The notes: generated by a model not told the origin, from the sequence alone. 6,878 nucleotides of DNA from Saprospiraceae bacterium (GCA_020849825.1 JADZFP010000603.1:1-6878), one strand, 5' to 3'. Shown: positions 1-6,878, counted from the first letter of the stretch. Numbers and translations are program-made.

Positions 1-1488
1 CCTTCTTCGGACGCGGCAATCTGCGATTCGGTCCTTTGCCCCTTGCCCAAACCCGCATTTTCCGTGGTCAGCACTGATGGTCTCACGGTCGAATTGCTGA
101 ACCAAAGCCGCAACGCCGATACCTGGGTCTGGGATTTCGGCGACGGTACGGTTTCAACCGACTGGAATCCACAGCATACGTATGCCACGCCCGGGTGTTA
201 CAATATTTGTCTGCGGGTCCGCTCCTCGTGCCTTGTTCAGGAGCGCGAAATCTGCCATGCAGTACCTGCCGATGAAGAACGCCGCTGGAAAAACCTGCCC
301 TTCCCGGCAGCCGACCAGGGCGCCCCGCTGGCCGTATCCTTTCCGCACCCGGATACCGGCTGGGTGCTGCAATCGCGGCATATCTGGAAAACTACCGACG
401 GCGGTTTGAACTGGACCGAACAAAGCTATCCGGCCAATCCGCCCGGCGTGACCCGCACTCTGCTCAATATCCGCATGACCAATACGCAGCTCGGCGTGGT
501 CACGGCCGGCAACTACGTAAGCGGCCCCGGTACCTCACCGCTCGAAAGCAGCCTGATGGTCACCACCGACGGCGGCGCGACCTGGCAGGATCGCAACCAG
601 GGCGATCACGTTTTTATTTACGACGCCGTTTTGCGCACCGACGGGCGCGGCTATGCCTCCCGTGCCTACGAGGGCATTTTAAAAACGGACGACTACGGCC
701 AAACCTGGACGCCGCTGGCTACGCCATCCCTTTTGTCGGTCTACAATTTTTTGTACTGGCAAGACGAAACGGTCATCGGCAACGGCCATCGGGGGCTGGG
801 CCCCAATTTTACCAGTTCGATTGCGCGTTCGTACAACGGCGGCAACGACTGGGAATACACACTGAACCCCGCACTGCCGGTTGCCAACCGCAGAAGCACT
901 TTTTTCAGTGCCACGACGGGCTGGCTGCCAGGCCCAACCGGCTCCCTGTTGTACACGGAGGATGCGGGCCTCAGCTGGACGAGCTACGACTATCAGGAGG
1001 ACCGGCGGATCGTCTCGATGGAATTTGCCGACCCCTCCAACGGCTGGGCCGTGGGCGAGCAGGGGCTTATCCTGCATACGACCGATGGCGGCCAAAACTG
1101 GGTGCGCGAAAATTGCGGCTACGAAGCCAACCTGCTCGACGTGTCGGCGCCGGCGCCCGATGCCGCCTACGCGGTTTCCAGCGCCGGCGAAGTGCTCAAA
1201 TACTGTACCGGCTCGTGTATGACGGTGATCAAAACCCGCCATCAGGCGCCAGTAGCCGGCAGTTTGAACCCCTTCCCCAATCCGGCAACTCATCTCGTAA
1301 CCCTTGCACTGCCCGATGCGGGCCGGCTGGTGTGGATCAATCCGCTGGGGCAGGTGGTTCGCGAACAAAGGGTGGAAGCGGGTGAATGCTCTTTTTCAAT
1401 CGATGCCTTGCCGCCGGGTTTCTGGCGTTTGCGACTGATTTCCGGCGAAGGGGCTGTTTGGGAAGGCAAACTTGTGGTAACGCACTGA
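1..1488 (+). CDS. Secreted PKD / Asp-box (YCF48-like) propeller protein with T9SS sorting domain, 5'-partial
   Basis: The frame is open from the first base to a TGA at 1486-1488. The TTG at 43 is not a credible start, because in-frame coding with a Cys pair (codons 8 and 13) continues upstream, so the true N-terminus and signal peptide lie outside the window. Visible order: a PKD fold (WDFGDG at 130-147, HTY at 175-183); a region of six Asp-box/BNR-like motifs between 391 and 1101, several preceded by the GW(A/V/L) strand typical of YCF48/photosystem-stability-like propellers; and a C-terminal domain from about 1267 with a PxPNP-type opening and a hydrophobic KLVV end, matching T9SS type A sorting domains. 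Known for such families: export by Sec, then T9SS passage across the outer membrane with the sorting domain removed and the product anchored or released. Inference: a cell-surface or extracellular protein. The ligand or enzymatic activity is unknown; Asp-box propellers include sialidases, but I see no sialidase catalytic set. Several Cys residues could form disulfides. Confidence 0.9.
   Translation, partial: PSSDAAICDSVLCPLPKPAFSVVSTDGLTVELLNQSRNADTWVWDFGDGTVSTDWNPQHTYATPGCYNICLRVRSSCLVQEREICHAVPADEERRWKNLPFPAADQGAPLAVSFPHPDTGWVLQSRHIWKTTDGGLNWTEQSYPANPPGVTRTLLNIRMTNTQLGVVTAGNYVSGPGTSPLESSLMVTTDGGATWQDRNQGDHVFIYDAVLRTDGRGYASRAYEGILKTDDYGQTWTPLATPSLLSVYNFLYWQDETVIGNGHRGLGPNFTSSIARSYNGGNDWEYTLNPALPVANRRSTFFSATTGWLPGPTGSLLYTEDAGLSWTSYDYQEDRRIVSMEFADPSNGWAVGEQGLILHTTDGGQNWVRENCGYEANLLDVSAPAPDAAYAVSSAGEVLKYCTGSCMTVIKTRHQAPVAGSLNPFPNPATHLVTLALPDAGRLVWINPLGQVVREQRVEAGECSFSIDALPPGFWRLRLISGEGAVWEGKLVVTH
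52..240 (+). other. PKD domain (within the first gene)
   Basis: The segment encodes the PKD hallmark W-DFGDG (130-147), followed after a short loop by NPQHTYATPG and a Cys-bearing last strand. It is an Ig-like beta-sandwich that usually acts as a spacer or adhesive module in Bacteroidota surface proteins. Boundaries are approximate. Confidence 0.85.
340..1206 (+). other. Six Asp-box / YCF48-like repeats forming a probable beta-propeller
   Basis: Six motifs of the S/T-x-D-x-G-x-x-W type occur in frame: TTDGGLNW (391-414), TTDGGATW (562-585), TDDYGQTW (685-708), SYNGGNDW (829-852), TEDAGLSW (955-978) and TTDGGQNW (1078-1101). Start-to-start spacings are 171, 123, 144, 126 and 123 bases, consistent with one motif per propeller blade. 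Box 3 has Tyr in place of the first Gly, and box 4 has Asn in place of the Asp. The box count suggests a six- or seven-bladed propeller; the blade number is inferred. Confidence 0.8.
1267..1485 (+). other. T9SS type A C-terminal sorting domain (Por_Secre_tail-like)
   Basis: The last ~73 codons open with NPFPNPATHLVTL, continue through a strand with a Gly turn (PLGQVVREQRV) and an LPPGFWRLRL strand, and end with KLVVTH. This is the order seen in the Por secretion system sorting domain. It marks the protein as a type IX secretion substrate and restricts the host to Bacteroidota or relatives. Confidence 0.88.
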
Positions 1489-1625
1489 TTTTTTAGAAAT
1501 GGATTGGGAATATTGGTAAAACGGCGGTCGGGAAGAATGCCGGGGGGCGGTGTTGCGTTTTTTGAATTCAAATCCGCCTTAGTTTTATCCCGACAAAATT
1601 TCTTCACCCCCCAACCTTTATTCCA

Positions 1626-4382
1626 ATGCGACGCCTTCTTTTTTTCGCCGCCCTGTTTCTGTGTGCGGCCGTCACGACGCTTTCTGCCCAACGCACCCTG
1701 ACCGGCAAAGTCACCGATTACGACAGCAAACAAAACCGTCCGCTGGCCGGCGTTGCCGTCTCCGCCGAGGGTACTTCGGCCATTACCCGCACCGATGCGT
1801 CCGGAAAATTTACCCTCAACGTACCGGCTACTGCCAAAACGCTGATTTTCGCCCTGCCGGGTTATGCCACTGCCCGGGTGGAACTGACGGCCGTCAATCA
1901 ATACGACATCACCCTGCGGCGCAATGCGCCCCTTTTGGAAGAGGAAAAGCAGGCCGTCGATTGGTCGCTGGTCGATACGATTCCGGTGGCTGCCTTGCTT
2001 GACGCGTACGGGCAAATCGAACTGACGCAAGTATTGAATTATGCCTCTCCGCTGTTTGCCAGCAATCGCCAGACGCAGGCCGGTCCCAGCGATCACGTCG
2101 ATCCGGTGCAGTTGCGCGGCCTGGGCAGCGACCAGTTGCTGGTGCTCGTCGATGGCAAACGCTGGCACCAGAGCGCCCTCGTACACACCGACCAGACGGC
2201 GCAACGCGGCCAGGCGCAGGGCTTCGACTGGGGCGCCATACCCGCTTCGGCCGTAGAGCGCATAGAGGTGTCGCGCGATGTGGCGCCCAGCCAGTACGGC
2301 TCCGAGGCGGTAGCCGGTGTGGTCAATATTGTATTAAAAAAGAAAACAGGACTGGACGCACAGGTCTCCTACGGGCAGCGTTTTACCCGTTTTGATAAAA
2401 ATTACGGGCTGTGGAAATACGATCTTGCTACTGGCCCGGACGTTTCTGCCAACGACGGCCAAACCCTGTTTGCCGGCCTGCATTACGGTGTCGATCTGGC
2501 TGGCAAGGGCCGGCTCGATCTGAGCGGCGAATACCTGAGCCGCGGCGCAACCAGCCGCTCCGGGGCATTCACCGGCAAAGTATCGCCCTCGGGTTTTACC
2601 GACTCCCTCTTTTTTGCCCAGAACGCCCTCAGCCTCGACGATTTTGAAGCCCGGATCGGAGAAGCGCAAATGAAAGGCGGCGCCGCATTGGCCAGCCTTG
2701 AACTTCAGTTGAGCGATGCCTGGGACTTTTTCGCTACCGGCAGTTTTTCTCAACGAAAGGGCGAAGCAAGCACCGGCTATTATACGCCCAACTGGCTTGA
2801 GTCGAATACCGGGTTTATCTGGGACGGGTTTGTCAAACCCCTGTACCCGTACGGCTTTTTGCCGCTTATCCAGTCTCAAAACCGCAACCTGAGCGCTGCA
2901 GCCGGACTGCGTGGAGAACTGGGCGGATGGGCGCTGGAGTTCAGCAATGTGACCGGCCAAAACCGGCTTGATTTTGACGTGAGCGAATCGATCAACTTCA
3001 CGGAATACGGCTTGCAGGTCAATCAGCCCCAAACCGATTTCGAGGCCGGCGGCATGCAACTTTTCCAAAATACGGCCCGGGCCGTTATTTCCCGCCGCTT
3101 CGAGGAACAACTGGAAGGATTCAGCCTGGGCGCAGGACTGGAGCACCGTCTCGAACGATTCGGCATCCGGCAGGGGGAAGAAAAATCCTACCTGAATTAT
3201 TACAACATTACACAATTGTTCCCCAGCGGATCGCAGGGTTTTGCCGGCTACGACGACAGCACGGGTACGCACGGGCGCAACAGTATCGGCGCTTACGTAC
3301 GGGCGGAACAGGAATGGGCCGGACAGTTCAACATCAGCGGTACGCTGCGCTTCGACCGCTATTCCGACTTCGGTAATGCCCTGGGCGGTAAACTGGCTTT
3401 GTTTTACAGCCCCGATCCCGTTGTGACTTTTCATGCTTCGGCCGGCCTGGGATTCCGGGCGCCATCCATCCAGCAATTGTATTATGCCAAAACCATCCGC
3501 GTGGAAGAATTGTACAGAGGGCAGGCAGGCATATTTGCACAAGGCAGCGAGGCCGTTGAGTTGTACGAATCCGGCGAGCTGAAACCCGAAAAAAACCTCG
3601 GCTTTTCCGCCGGCCTGACCCTGAAACCTGTGGAAGGATTGCGGGTAACGCTGGATGCCTGGCGCCTGGCGGTCGATGATCGTATCCTGCTCACCAATCC
3701 TTTGCGGGCCGGCAACAACGGCGCGATCGATACCGCGCTGCGGCAGTTGGGCGTCGTGTCGGTCAGCTTTTGGGACAATGCCGTCGACACCCGTTCTTTT
3801 GGCGTGGAGGGCGGTTTGAACTGGGTGAAATCGTTCGGCGAGCGGCAATCCTTGCGTTTCGATGTACAGGCCGCCTGGTACCGCACCCGGATCACGCGGG
3901 ATGCCAACGATCGCCCGAAGGTGGCGGCGCCCCAGATCGTGGCCAGTTCAGGGCAGTCGGGGCAATACCTCAATTTTGCCGATCAAAACCGTATCGAGGG
4001 CGCTTTGCCGCGTTTCAAACTGGTTGCGGCCGCGCAGTATTCCGTAAAGGGTTTTGAAACGGCGGTTCGCGCCGGTTTTTTTGGCGGAACCTTGTATCGC
4101 GATCCGTTCAACAGCCAGGAAGACAACCTGTATACGACCGGCGCGGTAGAAACGCTCAACCAGGATTTCGGTTCGAAAACCGTGCTGGATTTGTCGTTGT
4201 CGTACGCTTTTACGACCTACGTGCGTCTGACGCTGGGCGTTCATAACCTGCTGGATACCTATCCCGACCGCCACACGCATTCGCAAAATGCCGATCAGGG
4301 GCGTTTGGTGTACAGTACCCAGGCACAGCAGTTCGGATTTGCCGGAAGGATGTTGTTTGCCAGGGTCGGGTGTGCGTTTTAA
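1626..4382 (+). CDS. TonB-dependent outer-membrane receptor with N-terminal CarboxypepD_reg-like domain
   Basis: Complete 918-residue protein. The ATG at 1626 is chosen because a signal peptide follows at once (two Arg, hydrophobic core, likely cleavage near residue 21, SA|Q). Residues ~24-90 resemble the carboxypeptidase-regulatory/CNA-B-like domain common on Bacteroidota receptors. DTIPV at 117-121 is a possible TonB box. The plug spans ~125-240, with RGLGSDQLLVLVDGKR from 164 and IPASAVERIEV followed by QYGSEAVAGVVNIV. The rest is the 22-strand barrel, with GFRAPS (609-614), LKPEKN (652-657), a GVHNLLD strand near 871 and a terminal Phe, the usual outer-membrane assembly signal. Family role: TonB/ExbBD-energised import of a scarce ligand through the outer membrane. 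The plug wording resembles iron-complex-type receptors more than SusC, and no SusD gene follows, but the substrate cannot be read from sequence. No Shine-Dalgarno is visible. A strong terminator follows 26 bases after the stop, so the gene probably ends its transcript. Confidence 0.95.
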   Translation: MRRLLFFAALFLCAAVTTLSAQRTLTGKVTDYDSKQNRPLAGVAVSAEGTSAITRTDASGKFTLNVPATAKTLIFALPGYATARVELTAVNQYDITLRRNAPLLEEEKQAVDWSLVDTIPVAALLDAYGQIELTQVLNYASPLFASNRQTQAGPSDHVDPVQLRGLGSDQLLVLVDGKRWHQSALVHTDQTAQRGQAQGFDWGAIPASAVERIEVSRDVAPSQYGSEAVAGVVNIVLKKKTGLDAQVSYGQRFTRFDKNYGLWKYDLATGPDVSANDGQTLFAGLHYGVDLAGKGRLDLSGEYLSRGATSRSGAFTGKVSPSGFTDSLFFAQNALSLDDFEARIGEAQMKGGAALASLELQLSDAWDFFATGSFSQRKGEASTGYYTPNWLESNTGFIWDGFVKPLYPYGFLPLIQSQNRNLSAAAGLRGELGGWALEFSNVTGQNRLDFDVSESINFTEYGLQVNQPQTDFEAGGMQLFQNTARAVISRRFEEQLEGFSLGAGLEHRLERFGIRQGEEKSYLNYYNITQLFPSGSQGFAGYDDSTGTHGRNSIGAYVRAEQEWAGQFNISGTLRFDRYSDFGNALGGKLALFYSPDPVVTFHASAGLGFRAPSIQQLYYAKTIRVEELYRGQAGIFAQGSEAVELYESGELKPEKNLGFSAGLTLKPVEGLRVTLDAWRLAVDDRILLTNPLRAGNNGAIDTALRQLGVVSVSFWDNAVDTRSFGVEGGLNWVKSFGERQSLRFDVQAAWYRTRITRDANDRPKVAAPQIVASSGQSGQYLNFADQNRIEGALPRFKLVAAAQYSVKGFETAVRAGFFGGTLYRDPFNSQEDNLYTTGAVETLNQDFGSKTVLDLSLSYAFTTYVRLTLGVHNLLDTYPDRHTHSQNADQGRLVYSTQAQQFGFAGRMLFARVGCAF

Positions 4383-4408
4383 ACGCCCGGGTTTCTTTGT
4401 TCAAGTAC

Positions 4409-4450
4409 AAAAGAGCGTTTGTCGAAATTAGGCAAACGCTCTTTTTGTTT
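4409..4450 (+). terminator. Rho-independent terminator after the TonB-dependent receptor gene
   Basis: The left arm AAAAGAGCGTTTG (4409-4421) and right arm CAAACGCTCTTTT (4433-4445) are perfect reverse complements: a 13-bp stem with an 11-base loop. The right arm runs into a T-rich tract (4442-4450, interrupted by one G). It begins 26 bases after the receptor stop codon and separates that gene from the next one. The A-run on the left arm could give weak termination on the other strand, but no opposing gene is visible. Confidence 0.93.
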
Positions 4451-4545
4451 AATGTATTTGTGGGTGGCCGAAAACTTTCTTAAACAAAACAGGTTCCTCA
4501 TCCCTGTTCACTTATCACTACTCACCCAACATTTTTCCACGAACA

Positions 4546-6878
4546 ATGAAACCAATTTTAACCACCCTGCTCTTCCTGTTGCTGGCGGTTGTCGGTGCAA
4601 ACGCGCAGTTTGCACGGGTTCAGGTCATTCACAATGCGCCTGATCCGACGGTCGATGTATACGTCAACGGCAACCTGGCGCTCGATGATTTCGCCTTTCG
4701 TTCGGCGACGCCATTCCTCGACTTGCCGGCTTTTTTGCCGTTGACGCTCGCCATTGCACCGGGCAACAGTACCTCGGTTGCCGATGCGATCGCTTCTTTC
4801 GACGTGACCTTTGAGGAAGGCAAGACCTATGCCGTGACCGCCTCGGGCGTCGTCGGTGGCACACCTGCCTTTACTCTGATCGCCGACGACGCGGCTCAGG
4901 AAACCGCCCCGGCCGGACAGGTTGCCCTGAACGTGTTGCACGGCTCGCCCGATGCTCCTGCCGTCGACGTGGTGGTGCGCACCGGCGACAAGATCGTGTC
5001 GAACCTCGCTTACGGTGAATTCACGCCCTACCTGACCGTACCGGCCGGCGTGTATTACCTCGACATCAAACCGGCCGGCAGTGCCGACATCGTGGCTACC
5101 TACCAGGCTGATCTGAGCGGACTGGGCGGTCAAGCCATCCGGGTATTGGCCAGCGGCTACCTCGGCAGCACGCCCGGTTTCACGCTCATTGCTGTGCTCA
5201 ATGATGGCACGGTGATCGAACTGCCTGCCACGCCGGTTGCCCGCGTTCAGGTGATCCACAACAGTCCCGACCCGACGGTCGACGTGTATGCCAACAGTGA
5301 TCTTGTACTCGACAATAGTGCTTTCCGTACCGCCACGCCTTTCGTTTTTCTCCCGGCCGGCGTCGACATCAACCTGGGCATCGCTCCCGACAATTCGACG
5401 TCTTCCGCCGATGCCATTGCGAATTTTACCGTCAACCTTGAAAACGGCAAAACCTACATCGTAACCGCTTCGGGCCTTGTAGGCGGCACACCGGGTTTCA
5501 ATCTGATTATCAACGACAATGCACGTGAAAAAGCGGTACTGACTACCGATGTCGATATCGCTGTATTGCACGGTTCGCCCGATGCCCCGGCAGTTGACGT
5601 CGATGCTGTTTTTGTGGCCGATAACGTGATTTCCAACCTCGCTTACGGCGAATTCACCGGCTACATCAGTCTTCCCCCTGCCAAATACGATCTCGCCGTT
5701 CGCGCTACCGGCAACAGCGGCGTGGTGGCCAGTTTCCGCGCTGATCTCGGCGCTTTGGCGGGTCAGTCGGCCTATGTTTTCGCCAGCGGGTTCCTCGATG
5801 GCAGCGCCGGGCCGGCTTTCGGTCTTTATGCCGCCCTTGCCAACGGTACGGTGGTGGAACTGCCCCTGACGCCCACCGCGCGTGTTCAACTGATCCACAA
5901 TTCTCCGAATCCGACAGTGGATGTGTACGCCGGCAACACCTTGCTGGTGGATAATTTCGCCTACCGCACGGCTACGCCGTTCATCGACGTACCGGCCGAC
6001 CGCGACATTACCGTGGGTATCGCACTCGACAACAGCACGTCGGCTGGCAATGCTATCGCTACGTTTAATGTAAATTTCGCCACCGGCGAAACCTACGCCG
6101 TGACGGCCTCTGGCATCGTGGGCGACCCGACGACGCCCTTCACTTTGATCGCCGACGCCGACGCCCGCGAAGCAGCCCTGCTGCCGACGCAGGTGGATTT
6201 CAACGTGTTGCACGGCTCGACCGATGCCCCGGCTGTCGACGTGGCTGTGGTGGGTCTGGGCGACGTGGTGACCAACCTGGCCTACGGCGAATTCACGCCT
6301 TACCTGTCGGTTCCTCCCGGTAATTATTTGGTGCAGATCAAACCCGCCGGTTCACCCGACGTGCTGGTGACCTACGAAGTTGACCTCAGTGGTCTTGCCG
6401 GCGGCGCAGCCCGCGTATTTGCCAGCGGCCTGCTGAACGGTACGCCCGCATTCGGCCTGTTTGCCGCTTTGCCCAATGGCACGGTGGTAGAGTTTCCGGT
6501 GTATGTGGCGCCGCCCGCTACGGCACGTCTGCAGGTGATTCACAACAGCCCCAGCGGCACGGTCGACGTGTACGCCAACGGCGCACTGTTGCTCGATAAT
6601 TTTGAATACCGCACGGCCACGCCGTTTATCGACGTGCCTGCCGAGGTGAACATTACACTGGCGGTTGCTCCTGAAAACAGCACTTCTGCCGCTGACGCAG
6701 TATTTACTGCCGACGTAACCTTTGCCGCCAACACGACCTATGCCGTGACGGCCTCTGGCATCGTGGGCGACCCGACGACGCCCTTCACTTTGATCGCCGA
6801 TGCCGACGCCCGCGAAGCAGCCCTGCTGCCGACGCAGGTGGATTTCAACGTGTTGCACGGCTCGACCGATGCCCCGGC
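4546..6878 (+). CDS. Secreted tandem DUF4397-repeat protein, 3'-partial
   Basis: The frame opens at ATG 4546 and has no stop through the window end (777 full codons). The start is supported by the signal peptide that follows (MKPIL, a run of Leu, GANA|Q, cleavage after residue 20). There is no lipobox Cys, so Sec/signal peptidase I export is expected. The mature part alternates two related ~100-residue modules, both of DUF4397 type with the hallmark V-x-(V/I/L)-(I/L)-H-x-(S/A)-x-x-x-P-x-VDV: A modules start at residues 23, 232, 445 and 660, and B modules at 126, 336, 550 and 765 (cut). The translated part has no Cys, no Trp and no Met after the first, and is rich in Asp, Ala, Val, Gly and Thr. 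DUF4397 has no established biochemical role; the domains look like beta-sandwich surface modules. A structural, adhesive or matrix role is inference. A T9SS or other anchoring domain may lie beyond the window. The gene follows a terminator, so it should have its own promoter in 4451-4545, where I found no clear consensus. Confidence 0.93.
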   Translation, partial: MKPILTTLLFLLLAVVGANAQFARVQVIHNAPDPTVDVYVNGNLALDDFAFRSATPFLDLPAFLPLTLAIAPGNSTSVADAIASFDVTFEEGKTYAVTASGVVGGTPAFTLIADDAAQETAPAGQVALNVLHGSPDAPAVDVVVRTGDKIVSNLAYGEFTPYLTVPAGVYYLDIKPAGSADIVATYQADLSGLGGQAIRVLASGYLGSTPGFTLIAVLNDGTVIELPATPVARVQVIHNSPDPTVDVYANSDLVLDNSAFRTATPFVFLPAGVDINLGIAPDNSTSSADAIANFTVNLENGKTYIVTASGLVGGTPGFNLIINDNAREKAVLTTDVDIAVLHGSPDAPAVDVDAVFVADNVISNLAYGEFTGYISLPPAKYDLAVRATGNSGVVASFRADLGALAGQSAYVFASGFLDGSAGPAFGLYAALANGTVVELPLTPTARVQLIHNSPNPTVDVYAGNTLLVDNFAYRTATPFIDVPADRDITVGIALDNSTSAGNAIATFNVNFATGETYAVTASGIVGDPTTPFTLIADADAREAALLPTQVDFNVLHGSTDAPAVDVAVVGLGDVVTNLAYGEFTPYLSVPPGNYLVQIKPAGSPDVLVTYEVDLSGLAGGAARVFASGLLNGTPAFGLFAALPNGTVVEFPVYVAPPATARLQVIHNSPSGTVDVYANGALLLDNFEYRTATPFIDVPAEVNITLAVAPENSTSAADAVFTADVTFAANTTYAVTASGIVGDPTTPFTLIADADAREAALLPTQVDFNVLHGSTDAP
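4612..5238 (+). repeat. DUF4397 tandem unit 1 (modules A1 + B1)
   Basis: This 627-base (209-codon) unit starts at ARVQVIHNAPDPTVDVY. Its second module starts at 4921 with VALNVLHGSPDAPAVDV. Each module ends in a (T)Y-x-V-x-ASG or R-V-x-ASG strand, then a G-(T/S)-P-x-F-x-L strand. It is the most diverged of the units from units 3 and 4. Confidence 0.9.
5239..5877 (+). repeat. DUF4397 tandem unit 2 (modules A2 + B2)
   Basis: This 639-base (213-codon) unit starts at ARVQVIHNSPDPTVDVY. Module B2 starts at 5551 (VDIAVLHGSPDAPAVDV). It keeps the ATPF and LAYGEF signature strands of modules A and B respectively. Confidence 0.9.
5878..6522 (+). repeat. DUF4397 tandem unit 3 (modules A3 + B3)
   Basis: This 645-base (215-codon) unit starts at ARVQLIHNSPNPTVDVY. 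Module B3 starts at 6193 (VDFNVLHGSTDAPAVDV, with Thr in place of the usual Pro). The A3/B3 junction is almost identical at the DNA level to that of unit 4. Confidence 0.9.
6091..6233 (+). repeat. Near-identical direct repeat, copy 1 (A3/B3 junction)
   Basis: These 143 bases match 6736-6878, at an offset of 645, with only two differences (c6096/t6741 and c6156/t6801). Both are silent third-position changes (TAC/TAT for Tyr, GAC/GAT for Asp). The 30 bases immediately upstream of the two copies match at only about half of positions, so the left edge is abrupt. Confidence 0.95.
6523..6878 (+). repeat. DUF4397 tandem unit 4 (module A4 + start of B4), cut by the window end
   Basis: The unit starts at ARLQVIHNSPSGTVDVY after a slightly longer linker (PVYVAPPAT). 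Module B4 starts at 6838 with the same VDFNVLHGSTDAPA wording as B3 and runs off the window. Confidence 0.9.
6736..6878 (+). repeat. Near-identical direct repeat, copy 2 (A4/B4 junction), right edge not visible
   Basis: Second copy of the 6091-6233 segment, 141 of 143 bases identical. The window stops while the two copies still match, so the true repeat may be longer. Confidence 0.95.

Noticed and set aside
43..45. TTG at 43 as the start of the first gene
   Set aside because: The frame is open back to base 1 with plausible coding content, and a T9SS substrate needs a signal peptide, which is not found after 43. The gene is simply cut by the window.
1455..1493. Possible terminator at the end of the first gene (GTTTG/CAAAC arms near 1455-1471 and a T-run at 1488-1494)
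   Set aside because: The 5-bp stem lies inside the coding sequence and is separated from the T-run by about 17 bases, so it does not look like an intrinsic terminator.
1553..1587. Bacteroidota-type promoter upstream of the receptor (TTG or TTTG near 1553-1564 with TAGTTTTA at 1580-1587)
   Set aside because: The -7 element lacks the final G of TAnnTTTG, and the spacings (15 or 24 bases) fall outside the usual range, so the match is too weak to annotate.
1504..1701. Small + strand open frame of 65 codons between the first gene and the receptor
   Set aside because: It overlaps the first 76 bases of the receptor in another frame, and has no recognisable domain or good start context.
2334..3848. 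A 504-codon minus-strand open frame within the receptor gene, and another at 1290-2204
   Set aside because: Both lie opposite clearly identified + strand coding sequence, show no recognisable domain, and the second crosses a gene boundary and gap.
4419..4643. Small + strand open frame of 74 codons before the DUF4397 gene
   Set aside because: It begins inside the terminator hairpin and overlaps the signal-peptide region of the DUF4397 gene in another frame.
4558..6213. A 551-codon minus-strand open frame, and a second one at 6352-6858, opposite the DUF4397 gene
   Set aside because: They are antisense shadows of the repeats. GC-rich codon use on the + strand removes stops from the opposing frame, and the two share an N-terminus only because the + strand repeat is nearly identical. 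The + strand frame has a signal peptide and recognisable domains; the minus frames have neither.

Overview
The window reads as a piece of a Bacteroidota chromosome, plausibly a GC-rich, Saprospiraceae/Lewinella-like member. The phylum-level inference rests on several things. One protein ends in a type IX secretion (T9SS) C-terminal sorting domain. The TonB-dependent receptor carries an N-terminal carboxypeptidase-regulatory-like domain. Both visible signal peptides end in Ala followed by Gln. Neither visible start codon has a Shine-Dalgarno sequence. The family-level placement is only a guess from GC content and protein style.

Layout, all genes on the + strand: (1) 1-1488 is the 3' part of a secreted modular protein with a PKD domain, a six-box Asp-box/YCF48-like propeller and a T9SS sorting domain; its beginning lies before the window. 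(2) 1489-1625 is a 137-base gap with no convincing element. (3) 1626-4382 is a complete 918-residue TonB-dependent outer-membrane receptor. (4) 4383-4545 is a gap holding a very clear intrinsic terminator, a perfect 13-bp stem at 4409-4445. (5) From 4546 to the end of the window there is an open reading frame of at least 777 codons. It encodes a secreted protein built from alternating DUF4397 domains, seven complete and an eighth cut by the window end.

All three proteins belong to the cell envelope or are exported: one T9SS cargo, one outer-membrane transporter and one Sec-exported repeat protein. The gaps and the terminator argue for at least two, probably three, separate transcription units rather than one operon. 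I see no direct functional link between the genes, no SusD partner for the receptor, and no RNA gene, CRISPR array or insertion sequence.

The most interesting part is the DUF4397 gene. It has a two-level tandem repeat (an A and a B domain per unit of about 209-215 codons). It also contains a 143-base segment repeated 645 bases downstream with only two silent differences, sharply bounded on its left, which points to recent unit duplication or gene conversion. The window ends inside the second copy. I did not find a convincing new biological system.
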